Source of the DNA: Neglectibacter sp. X58
GTDB lineage: Bacteria > Bacillota > Clostridia > Oscillospirales > Acutalibacteraceae
Assembly: GCF_009936035.1 (NCBI RefSeq)
Contig: NZ_QWEO01000009.1
Coordinates: forward strand, 1-64,000
Length of the DNA stretch: 64,000 bases
Direction: 5' to 3'
Part shown: piece by piece, positions 57,666 through 64,000 of the stretch
Layout of the letters: each line of letters opens with the position of its first letter
Numbering within the stretch: position 1 is the stretch's first letter
Notes under the pieces: generated by a model
Told to the model about the DNA's origin: nothing
Database searches by the model: none
What the model saw: only the letters and a program-made list of their open reading frames with translations
Made by a program: the position numbers and the translations under genes

Positions 57666-59030
57666 ATGATTTTTTTGAAAGAGAAAAACCAGGCCTTGGG
57701 GGAAAAGCTTTCCCTGCGGGAAACAGTTTCCTACGGGCTGGGAGACTTGGCCTGCAGCATGGTGTTTAACTTCATGGCCTCTTACCTGCTGTATTTTTAC
57801 ACAGACGTGGCCGGGGTGGGGGTGGCGGCGGCCGGGACTGCCATGAGCGCCGCCCGGCTGATAGACGCCTTTGCAAACCCAGTGGTGGGGGTGCTCAGCG
57901 ACAAAACCCACACCAAATGGGGGAAACTGCGGCCCTACCTGCTGTTTTCCGCCATACCCCTGGCCATTTCCGTGCTGCTGATGTTCCTCTGCTCCTGGGT
58001 GCCGGGGCCTGGCAAGGGGATATTTGCCCTTCTTACATACACTTTCTTCTGCCTGATGTATACGGTGTGCAACGTGCCCTACACCGCCATGATGCCCAAC
58101 CTTTCCGAAGACCCGGCCCAGCGGGCGCGGCTGAACCTGTCAAAGTTCGTCTGCATCTCCGCGGGCACCTTCCTGTCTATGGGCCTTGCCCTGCCCCTCA
58201 TCGATCTTTTCGGCAGGGGGGACGAGCGCCGGGGCTTTGTGGGCATTTCCCTTTTGTTCTCCGCCATTATCATCGTCCTGGTGCTGGTGTGCTTTTTCAA
58301 CACCCGGGAGCGGGTGCAGCCTCCGCCTGTGGCCTTTTCCCTTGGCATCCTGGGGGAAACGGTGAAAAAAAGCCGCCCTGCCGTTATCTGCTGCTGTGCC
58401 CAGCTTTTCTTCTATCTTGCCACTGTCACCCGCAATTCCACCGCTCTCTATTACGCGAAATACTGCCTGGGAGACGCTTCCTTTGCGAGCCTCCTGCTGG
58501 CGGTGGGGTCTTTCACCACCTTTGCCGTCTGCTTCCTGGTGCCGGCTGCCACAGCCCGGATGAAAAAGCGCACCTTTACCCTTTGCGGCTATGGCCTTTT
58601 CGTGGCGGGAAGCCTGCTGGTGTACCTGGCCGGGGGGAACCTTACCGCTGTGTTCCTGTGCAATATCTTGGCAAACCTGGGGGCCAGCATGTCCAACGGC
58701 GTTTCCTTCCTCATCCTGGGGGAGGCCATCGACCACTCTGAATATGTTACCGGAACCCGCCAGCAGGGGCTGCTCACCTCCATGTCCATGTTCATGGTGA
58801 AAATCGGGGTGGTGCTTTCCAGCGTGGTTTCTGCCTTTATCCTGGACGCAGGCGGCTATGTCCCGGATATGGCCCAGACAGGTCCGGCCCTGCTGGCCAT
58901 CAAAATAAACTTTATTTTCCTGCCCTGCATCGCTGCCCTTGCCTGCGTGGCCCTCTATCTTTTCTACCGTCTGGACGACGAATATCCCGCCATCAACGCC
59001 GCCCTGCGGGAGAAGCACCGGCAGGCGTAA
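57666..59030 (+). CDS. GPH-family (MelB-type) sugar:cation symporter
   Basis: A 454-residue transporter with 12 membrane spans. MelB/GPH marks: SYGLGDLACSMVFNFMASY, LIDAFANPVVGVLSDKTHTKWGKLRPYLL, YTVCNVPYTAMMPNLS, and the C-half stretch EAIDHSEYVTGTRQQGLL. Imports glycosides, pentosides or hexuronides with Na+ or H+. ATG 57666 is nine bases after CGGAGA. It stands alone with its own promoter and terminator, so the sugar cannot be guessed. Confidence 0.92.
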   Translation: MIFLKEKNQALGEKLSLRETVSYGLGDLACSMVFNFMASYLLYFYTDVAGVGVAAAGTAMSAARLIDAFANPVVGVLSDKTHTKWGKLRPYLLFSAIPLAISVLLMFLCSWVPGPGKGIFALLTYTFFCLMYTVCNVPYTAMMPNLSEDPAQRARLNLSKFVCISAGTFLSMGLALPLIDLFGRGDERRGFVGISLLFSAIIIVLVLVCFFNTRERVQPPPVAFSLGILGETVKKSRPAVICCCAQLFFYLATVTRNSTALYYAKYCLGDASFASLLLAVGSFTTFAVCFLVPAATARMKKRTFTLCGYGLFVAGSLLVYLAGGNLTAVFLCNILANLGASMSNGVSFLILGEAIDHSEYVTGTRQQGLLTSMSMFMVKIGVVLSSVVSAFILDAGGYVPDMAQTGPALLAIKINFIFLPCIAALACVALYLFYRLDDEYPAINAALREKHRQA

Positions 59031-59038
59031 CAGCGCCC

Positions 59039-59064
59039 AACCCCCGCCCATCCCGGCGGGGGTT
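59039..59064 (+). terminator. Terminator after the GPH transporter
   Basis: AACCCCCGCC/GGCGGGGGTT hairpin followed by TCTCCTTT. Confidence 0.82.
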
Positions 59065-59086
59065 TCTCCTTTCACACACTTTTTTC

Positions 59087-59115
59087 TTGAATTTGCCGCC
59101 CTTTTGCAGTATACT
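59087..59115 (+). promoter_or_regulatory. Promoter of the GtrA gene
   Basis: TTGAAT, 17-base spacer, TATACT. Transcription should begin near 59122, which rules out in-frame start codons further upstream. Confidence 0.75.
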
Positions 59116-59154
59116 ATAGGTCAACACCTCAATTACAGAAAGGCGGGATTTGTT

Positions 59155-59577
59155 CTGGCCGCTCTTTTACAAAAATACCGGGAGGTCATCCTCTATGTAT
59201 TCTTCGGGGGCCTCACCACTGTGGTAAACTGGGTGTCTTACTGGTTTTTGGCGGATATCCTCCATGCCGGCTACCTGTGGGCAACCGTCATAGCCCAGGG
59301 GCTTTCCATCCTTTTTGCCTACGTGACAAACCGCAAATGGGTTTTTGAAAGCCAGGCCCGGGGCTTTAGGGGGATACTGGGGGAGATGCTCCGGTTTTTC
59401 GGGGCCAGGGCTTTGTCCTTTTTCCTGGATGTGGGCTGCATGTACGCGGGGGTGGATCTCCTGCGCATAAACGACAAATTTATGAAGCTGCTTTCCAATG
59501 TTATCATTGTTATTGTAAACTATGTGTTCAGCAAACTCTTTGTGTTCCGCCGCCGGCAGGGGGCGGGCAAAGCGTAA
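59155..59577 (+). CDS. GtrA-family membrane protein
   Basis: A protein of about 140 residues with four membrane spans. The GtrA pattern is YREVILYVFFGGLTTVVNW, GLSILFAYVTNRKWVFES and the final VNYVFSKLFVFRR. GtrA proteins help polyprenyl-phosphate sugars cross the membrane or assist cell-wall glycosylation, a possible partner for the CsbB/YfhO pair at 34.6-38.2 kb. No ATG, GTG or TTG in frame lies between the promoter and the first membrane span; CTG 59155, nine bases after AAGGCGG, is the best placed. The LCP gene follows 24 bases later. Confidence 0.85.
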   Translation: MAALLQKYREVILYVFFGGLTTVVNWVSYWFLADILHAGYLWATVIAQGLSILFAYVTNRKWVFESQARGFRGILGEMLRFFGARALSFFLDVGCMYAGVDLLRINDKFMKLLSNVIIVIVNYVFSKLFVFRRRQGAGKA

Positions 59578-59601
59578 CCGGGTTATGCGGAAGGAGGCCC
59601 T

Positions 59602-60849
59602 ATGGCGAAACAGGTAAAAAGCAAGGATCAGGCATTTGAGGATATGTCCAGCTATTCTTCCTCGAAAGAATATAAAAAACGGCGGAAAAACCGGCGGGGC
59701 CGGACAGTGGCAAAAAGCCTTTTCGGGGTGCTGTGCGTGCTGATGATCCTTCTGGGCACAGGCTCCATGTACATTTCCACAGAGCTTATCGGGGACTTGA
59801 CCACCACCACCATCACCAAGGACAAGGACGCCCTGGGCATACAGGAAAGCGCCATCCTGGACAACAGCATTAAGAATATCGCCCTGTTCGGGCTGGATTC
59901 CCGCACCAGCGAGTTTAAAGGCCAGTCGGACGTTATTATGATTTTGACGGTGGACAACCGCCACCACTCCATCAAGATGACCTCCATCATGCGGGACACC
60001 CGGGTGCCCATTGAGGGCCAGGGCTTTGAGCAGTATATTGACGGCTGGGACACCAAGATAAACGCCGCCTATGCTTACGGCGGGCCGGAGCTTGCCATCC
60101 GCACCCTGAACCAGCATTTTGGCCTGGATATAGAGGATTATGTCACCATCAACTTTGTGAACATGGCCGCCATTGTGGACGCGTTCGGCGGGGTGGAGCT
60201 GGAGGTGACCGGGGAGGAAATGGCCCAGGTGAACCTGAACCTGACAAACCTCACCCTGGAGGTGCAGGTGCAGCAGGAGCGGGATCTGGCGGCAGGGATG
60301 TATAATGATCTGTATTATCCGGAAATCACCAAAGAGGACTATTTCAAAGACGCCTACGGCAGCCCCGATTTTAACAGCACCAGCTTCCAGGGCGGGAAAT
60401 ATCTCTTAAACGGCAACCAGGCTGTGGCCTATGGGCGCATCCGCAACCTCGGTTCCGACTATGTCCGGGTGGCCCGGCAGCAGAAGGTGTTCGCGGCCCT
60501 TGTCCAGCGGCTGAAAAATATCAGTTTCACCGAATATCCCGGCCTTATCAAGCAGATGATGCCCTATTGCGAGACAAACCTCTCTTTGGACGACATTATA
60601 GGCATGGCCCCCATTCTCACAAGCTCTTTTGACGTCCAGTCCATCACTGTGCCCGATGTGGAATATGAAACCGACCTTTACGACGGGCCTGTGGAGGAAG
60701 GCGGGGAGCAGGTATATTACCTGATTTATGACGTGACAAATGCGGCCCAGCGGGTCAGCGCTTTCATTTATGAGGAAGGCTCCCCCTATTGGGACGAGTA
60801 TGGCAGCACTGCCGACAGCGAGGTGGGTGAGAAGGCCTCCCAGCAATAA
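59602..60849 (+). CDS. LCP-family (LytR-CpsA-Psr) protein, first copy
   Basis: A 415-residue membrane-anchored protein. The cytoplasmic N-terminus has FEDMSSYSSSKEYKKRRK. After one span (LFGVLCVLMILLGTGSMYI) the LCP domain has NIALFGLDSR, SDVIMILTVD, MTSIMRDTRV, INAAYAYGGPELAIRTLN, VDAFGGVELEV and AYGRIRNLG with phosphate-binding Arg residues. LCP enzymes attach teichoic acids or other polymers to peptidoglycan. ATG 59602 is close to AAGGAGG. It is co-transcribed with GtrA and followed by a paralogue. Confidence 0.93.
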   Translation: MAKQVKSKDQAFEDMSSYSSSKEYKKRRKNRRGRTVAKSLFGVLCVLMILLGTGSMYISTELIGDLTTTTITKDKDALGIQESAILDNSIKNIALFGLDSRTSEFKGQSDVIMILTVDNRHHSIKMTSIMRDTRVPIEGQGFEQYIDGWDTKINAAYAYGGPELAIRTLNQHFGLDIEDYVTINFVNMAAIVDAFGGVELEVTGEEMAQVNLNLTNLTLEVQVQQERDLAAGMYNDLYYPEITKEDYFKDAYGSPDFNSTSFQGGKYLLNGNQAVAYGRIRNLGSDYVRVARQQKVFAALVQRLKNISFTEYPGLIKQMMPYCETNLSLDDIIGMAPILTSSFDVQSITVPDVEYETDLYDGPVEEGGEQVYYLIYDVTNAAQRVSAFIYEEGSPYWDEYGSTADSEVGEKASQQ

Positions 60850-60924
60850 AGGACGCCGGAAGCGGAATGCGGGAACGTGAAAAGAAAGGGAAGGCGGGGG
60901 ATTCGCCCCCGTCCAGGGAATGCC

Positions 60925-62127
60925 ATGAGTGAAAGGAACACAGGACGCGCCCCTGCTGGAAGGCATGGCCCGCCCCGGCGGACAGGATCCCGGGGCAGCA
61001 GGCCTCCCCAGCGCAGGCGGGAGCCTTTGCGGGACAATTACTATTACGAGGAGCCGCCCCGCAGCCGGGGCGGGCGGGCCGCGCCTCAAAGCTTTGAGGA
61101 CATCTCCAGCTATTCCTCCCCTGGCAGGCGGCGGGCAGACCAGCTTGCGGCCCGTCGGCCCAGAAGGAAGCCGGGAGGGGGAAAGCGCGCCTTTAAAACG
61201 GTGCTGCTGCTCTTTGCCCTGCTGGTTCTGGCAGGGGGCCTGTACGTCTTTGGCTACATGCTCAGCGGCCTGACCATGACCAGCCTCACAAAGGACAAGG
61301 ACGCTTTGGGCATAGCCCCGGGCACCTTTACAGATTCCTCCATTAAAAATATTGCTCTGTTCGGCCTGGACGCCAGGGAGGACGAAAACACAGGCCGCTC
61401 AGACGCTTTGATGGTGCTCTCTGTAGACAGCAAGCACCACAAGCTGAAGCTTACCTCCATCCTGCGGGATTCCCAGGTGTATATCGACGGCTATGGCTAT
61501 GACAAAATTACCCATGCCTATGCCTATGGCGGCCCGGAGCTGGCTGTGCGTACCCTGAACCAGAACTATCACCTGGACATCGAAAATTATGTGACGGTAA
61601 ACTTTGTGGAGATGGCGAAAATTGTGGACGCGTTCGGCGGGGTGCGGCTGACTGTCAGCGAGGCCGAACGGGTGGAAATTAACAACAACTTATACTATCT
61701 TTCTGTAGAATCAGCAGACGCGGATATCCAGAACAGCGACTATTTAAACGAAACCGGCGAACTGCTGCTAAACGGCAAGCAGGCTGTGTCCTATGCCCGC
61801 ATCCGCCACCTGGAAGGGGGCGACGACATGCGGGCCGGGCGGCAGCAGATTGTGCTGCAGGCCCTCATCCAGCAGCTCAAGGGCAAAAGCAAGCTGGCCT
61901 ATCCTGCGCTGGTGCACAATGTGGTGCCCATGTGCGAAACCTCCTTAGGATACCTGGACATGATGGGCCTTGCGCCCTTCCTTTTGACAGACTTCACCAT
62001 GGAAACCCTCACCGTCCCCGGCCAGGAAGAAAACGCCTATGGGGACTTTAACGAAAACGGCGCCTGGGTGTACCTCTATGATGTAGAGGCAGCCGCGGCT
62101 CACATCAGCCGGTTTATCTATGAATGA
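60925..62127 (+). CDS. LCP-family protein, second copy
   Basis: A 400-residue paralogue of the previous gene. The N-terminal tail is longer and very rich in Arg/Pro/Gly, but keeps the short block FEDISSYSSPGRRR. After the span (FKTVLLLFALLVLAGGLYVFG) follow LTKDKDALGI, NIALFGLDAR, SDALMVLSVD, LTSILRDSQV, THAYAYGGPELAVRTLN and SYARIRHLEGGDDMRAGRQQ. ATG 60925 has only AGGGAA before it; GTG 60877 is the longer alternative. It probably has the same transfer role with a different acceptor or polymer. Confidence 0.92.
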   Translation: MSERNTGRAPAGRHGPPRRTGSRGSRPPQRRREPLRDNYYYEEPPRSRGGRAAPQSFEDISSYSSPGRRRADQLAARRPRRKPGGGKRAFKTVLLLFALLVLAGGLYVFGYMLSGLTMTSLTKDKDALGIAPGTFTDSSIKNIALFGLDAREDENTGRSDALMVLSVDSKHHKLKLTSILRDSQVYIDGYGYDKITHAYAYGGPELAVRTLNQNYHLDIENYVTVNFVEMAKIVDAFGGVRLTVSEAERVEINNNLYYLSVESADADIQNSDYLNETGELLLNGKQAVSYARIRHLEGGDDMRAGRQQIVLQALIQQLKGKSKLAYPALVHNVVPMCETSLGYLDMMGLAPFLLTDFTMETLTVPGQEENAYGDFNENGAWVYLYDVEAAAAHISRFIYE

Positions 62128-62144
62128 CGGAAAGGAAGCAGATA

Positions 62145-62238
62145 GTGTGAAAAATACGAAAGAAAGGAACGATACCGTGCACAAAAAGCCAGGTTTTCAA
62201 GGGCTTTTGTGCGAATTCTGTATCGCATGGCGATTATT
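62145..62238 (+). promoter_or_regulatory. Family D leader, copy 3
   Basis: AGTGTGAAAAATACGAAAGAAAGGAAC is split by a hairpin from its start codon. GATAC (62171-62175) pairs with GTATC (62220-62224), with an inner GCACAAAA/TTTTGTGC stem. GC, ATG (62227) and a second in-frame ATG (62239) follow. The layout is identical to 23255-23349 and 25225-25311. Confidence 0.78.
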
Positions 62239-63171
62239 ATGAGCGAACCAGTATTAGTAGTGATGGCTGCGGGCATGGGCAGCCGGTACGGCGGCCTGAA
62301 GCAGATTGAACCTGTGGGGGCCTGCGGGGAGAAGATTATTGACTATTCCATTTTCGACGCCCGCCGGGCTGGATTTAAGAAAGCGGTTTTCATTATCAAG
62401 GAGGAACTGCGGCAGGATTTCGAGGAAGCTGTTTTCCAGAAAATGCGGGGCTATATGGACATCCAGGTGGTGTTCCAGAAACAGGAGGACATTCCGGAAG
62501 GCTTCTCTGTCCCCAAAGGCCGGGTAAAGCCCTGGGGCACAGGCCACGCGGCCCTCACCGCCGCCCGGGTGCTGGGGGACGCACCCTATGCCGTCATCAA
62601 TGCCGACGATTTTTACGGCCAGGAAGCCTTTGGGAAAATATACAGTTTTCTGAAAACCGCCAAAGACGGGGAAAAGCTGGATTTCGCCATGGTGGGCTAC
62701 CGCTTGGGCAACACTGTAACGGACAACGGCTACGTGTCCCGGGGGGTGTGCGAAACGGAAAACGGCCTGCTGCAAAACATTGTGGAGCGCACCCATATTG
62801 AAAAGCGCCCGGAGGGCATTGCCTTCACAGAGGATGGGGAAACCTGGCACAGCTTGTCCCCGGACGCGGTGGTTTCCATGAACGTGTGGGGCTTCACCCC
62901 TGGCTTCACCCCGGCGCTGGAGGAGGACTTCAAGCGCTTTTTCCGGGAGGACGTGCCGGGAAATCCGGAGAAGGCGGAAATCTATTTGCCCTTTGTGGTA
63001 AACTCCCTGCTGGAAGCAGGCCGCGCCCAGGTGCGCGTGCTGTCCTCTCAGGACAAATGGTATGGCGTGACCTATAAGGAGGATCGCCAAACCGTGGTGG
63101 AAGCCCTTGCCGCCATGACCGCCCAAGGGCAGTATCCCTCCCCCTTGTGGCAGGGAGCCTGTGAACAATGA
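62239..63171 (+). CDS. Sugar-phosphate nucleotidyltransferase
   Basis: A 310-residue NTP-transferase-fold protein. The nucleotide-binding loop is VVMAAGMGSRYGGLKQIEPV. The uridylyltransferase-like FSVPKGRVKPWGTGHA, INADDFYG, GYVSRGVC and VSMNVWGFTP follow. It belongs to a Firmicutes group annotated as nucleotidyltransferases and is related to UTP-glucose-1-phosphate uridylyltransferase. ATG 62239 matches family N-termini (MSEPVLVVMAAG); ATG 62227 in the family D leader would add MAII. It may supply activated sugar for cell-surface polymers handled by the LCP proteins upstream. Confidence 0.88.
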   Translation: MSEPVLVVMAAGMGSRYGGLKQIEPVGACGEKIIDYSIFDARRAGFKKAVFIIKEELRQDFEEAVFQKMRGYMDIQVVFQKQEDIPEGFSVPKGRVKPWGTGHAALTAARVLGDAPYAVINADDFYGQEAFGKIYSFLKTAKDGEKLDFAMVGYRLGNTVTDNGYVSRGVCETENGLLQNIVERTHIEKRPEGIAFTEDGETWHSLSPDAVVSMNVWGFTPGFTPALEEDFKRFFREDVPGNPEKAEIYLPFVVNSLLEAGRAQVRVLSSQDKWYGVTYKEDRQTVVEALAAMTAQGQYPSPLWQGACEQ

Positions 63172-63211
63172 GAAAGAAATAACGCCAGGCACAAAAGGCT
63201 GTTTTTGAAAG

Positions 63212-63243
63212 GCTTCGGGCACTGCCCGGGGCTTTTTCTTTTT
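63212..63243 (+). terminator. Terminator after the nucleotidyltransferase gene
   Basis: GCTTCGGGC/GCCCGGGGC (two G-T pairs), ACT loop, then TTTTTCTTTTT. Confidence 0.85.
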
Positions 63244-63356
63244 GCGAAATTTATTTAGAAACCGTTTACAGAATATTCAAAAATTCACAGCCAAGTAAGT
63301 TTATACTTGATTCATTGTGGACTTTTCAAGAGTTTCCAGAAAGAGGAGAGATAGCA

Positions 63357-64000
63357 TTGTTTTCCAGATTCAGCGTGAAAAAGCCCCTCACTGTGGTGGT
63401 GGGGGTTATCATCGCTATTGTGCTGGGGGCTGTGGCCTTTTCCCGCATGACCCCCGACCTGCTGCCCAACATCAACATGCCCTATGCGGTCATCATCACC
63501 GCCTATCCCGGGGCCTCCCCGGAGGAGGTGGAGCAGGAGGTGACAAAGCCCATTGAGCAGGCCATGGCCACGCTGGATCACCTGGACAGCGTCACCTCTG
63601 TTTCCCGGGAAAATGCCTCTCAGGTGATGCTGGCCCTCACCGACGACGCTAACATGGACACGCTTACCTCGGAAATCCGGGAGAAGCTAAACGGCGTTTC
63701 CGGCGGCTGGGCCGACACAGTGGGCACCCCCTACATCATGAAAATAAATCCCAACATGCTGCCTGTAGCTGTAGCCGCAGTGGAGATGGAGGGCATGGAC
63801 AACATGGCCCTGACAAACCTGCTGGACACAGAGCTGCTGGTGAAGCTGGAGGGCATTGAGGGCGTGGCCAGCGTCAGCGTCAGCGGCAACGTGCAGGAAA
63901 GCGTGGAGGTAAGGCTGCGGCAGGATAAGATTGACGAGGTAAACCGCCGAATTCGGGAGAAGCTGGAGGGCACCTTTGCAGACGCGGAAGCCGAGCTGAC
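63357..64000 (+). CDS. RND-family efflux transporter permease, 5' part
   Basis: The first 214 codons; the gene runs off the right edge. It starts MFSRFSVKKPLTVVVGVIIA with the first membrane span, then RMTPDLLPNINMPYAVIITA, YPGASPEEVEQEVTKPIEQA and the pore-domain stretch VSRENASQVMLALTDDANMD, which are typical of AcrB/SwrC-type permeases. The full protein should exceed 1000 residues. TTG 63357 follows AGAGGAG by about eight bases. A preceding membrane-fusion gene is absent, as in Gram-positive SwrC-type pumps. Confidence 0.93.
   Translation, partial: MFSRFSVKKPLTVVVGVIIAIVLGAVAFSRMTPDLLPNINMPYAVIITAYPGASPEEVEQEVTKPIEQAMATLDHLDSVTSVSRENASQVMLALTDDANMDTLTSEIREKLNGVSGGWADTVGTPYIMKINPNMLPVAVAAVEMEGMDNMALTNLLDTELLVKLEGIEGVASVSVSGNVQESVEVRLRQDKIDEVNRRIREKLEGTFADAEAEL

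Overview
The window looks like chromosome of a GC-rich, anaerobic, endospore-forming Gram-positive bacterium, most likely a Clostridia member near the Oscillospiraceae. The reasons are the complete spoIIAA-spoIIAB-sigF operon, the sporulation genes ylbJ, yqfC and yqfD next to phoH-ybeY-dgkA-era-yqzL-recO, strong AGGAGG-type ribosome sites, frequent TTG/GTG starts, sigma-A promoters with 16-18 base spacers, a rubrerythrin and two LytR-CpsA-Psr proteins. I see no phage, transposase, CRISPR array, tRNA or rRNA. About 57 protein genes are supported; the last one (RND efflux permease) runs off the right edge.

Layout. 0.4-5.7 kb: a GntR/UTRA regulator, then an Amadori-compound (fructosamine) operon with two FrlB-type SIS deglycases, two FrlD/PfkB-type kinases and a HAD phosphatase, behind a sigma-A promoter with a near-perfect 23-bp operator. 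5.8-11.2 kb: MalY/PatB aminotransferase, endonuclease III, TraX, a small membrane protein, a DUF1540 protein and glyA. 11.4-17.4 kb: valS, folC and the spoIIA operon. 17.6-22.8 kb: carboxylesterase, AI-2E-family permease, glycerol-1-phosphate dehydrogenase, zinc-ribbon membrane protein, rubrerythrin. 23-30.5 kb: solute-binding lipoprotein, an unknown protein, a 2-hydroxyacid dehydrogenase and a desulfurase-GNAT-thiI sulfur-transfer operon. 30.5-42.7 kb: LemA and TPM proteins, HAD, alcohol dehydrogenase, YfhO with its GT2 partner, ApbE, RsmE, SDR and a pseudokinase-PASTA protein. 42.9-52.7 kb: the sporulation and era-recO cluster, a GDSL hydrolase and mutS2. 52.8-57 kb (minus strand): CDF transporter, orphan fumarase beta subunit, RpiB-like protein, VOC protein and ftsZ. 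57.6-64 kb: GPH sugar transporter, GtrA, two LCP proteins, sugar nucleotidyltransferase and the partial RND permease.

The most unusual content lies between the genes. Four families of structured repeats can be read by eye. (A) A ~50-bp palindrome with a TATAAT box on each arm, found in front of glyA, the pseudokinase gene and phoH, and three times upstream of ftsZ. (B) A two-hairpin ~60-bp element in five gaps, four of them directly upstream of a downstream gene's ribosome site. (C) A 166-bp element with 18-bp terminal inverted repeats; all three copies abut gene 3' ends and supply or overlap the stop codon, and two copies differ by compensatory changes in a central stem. (D) A ~85-95-base leader in front of three unrelated genes, in which a good Shine-Dalgarno sequence is separated from the start codon by a long hairpin that would bring the two together, again with compensatory base changes. 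Families C and D are my best candidates for undescribed biology.

Functions were assigned by recognising motifs in the translated sequence; no database search was run. Starts were chosen mainly by Shine-Dalgarno spacing, and I say where this is uncertain.
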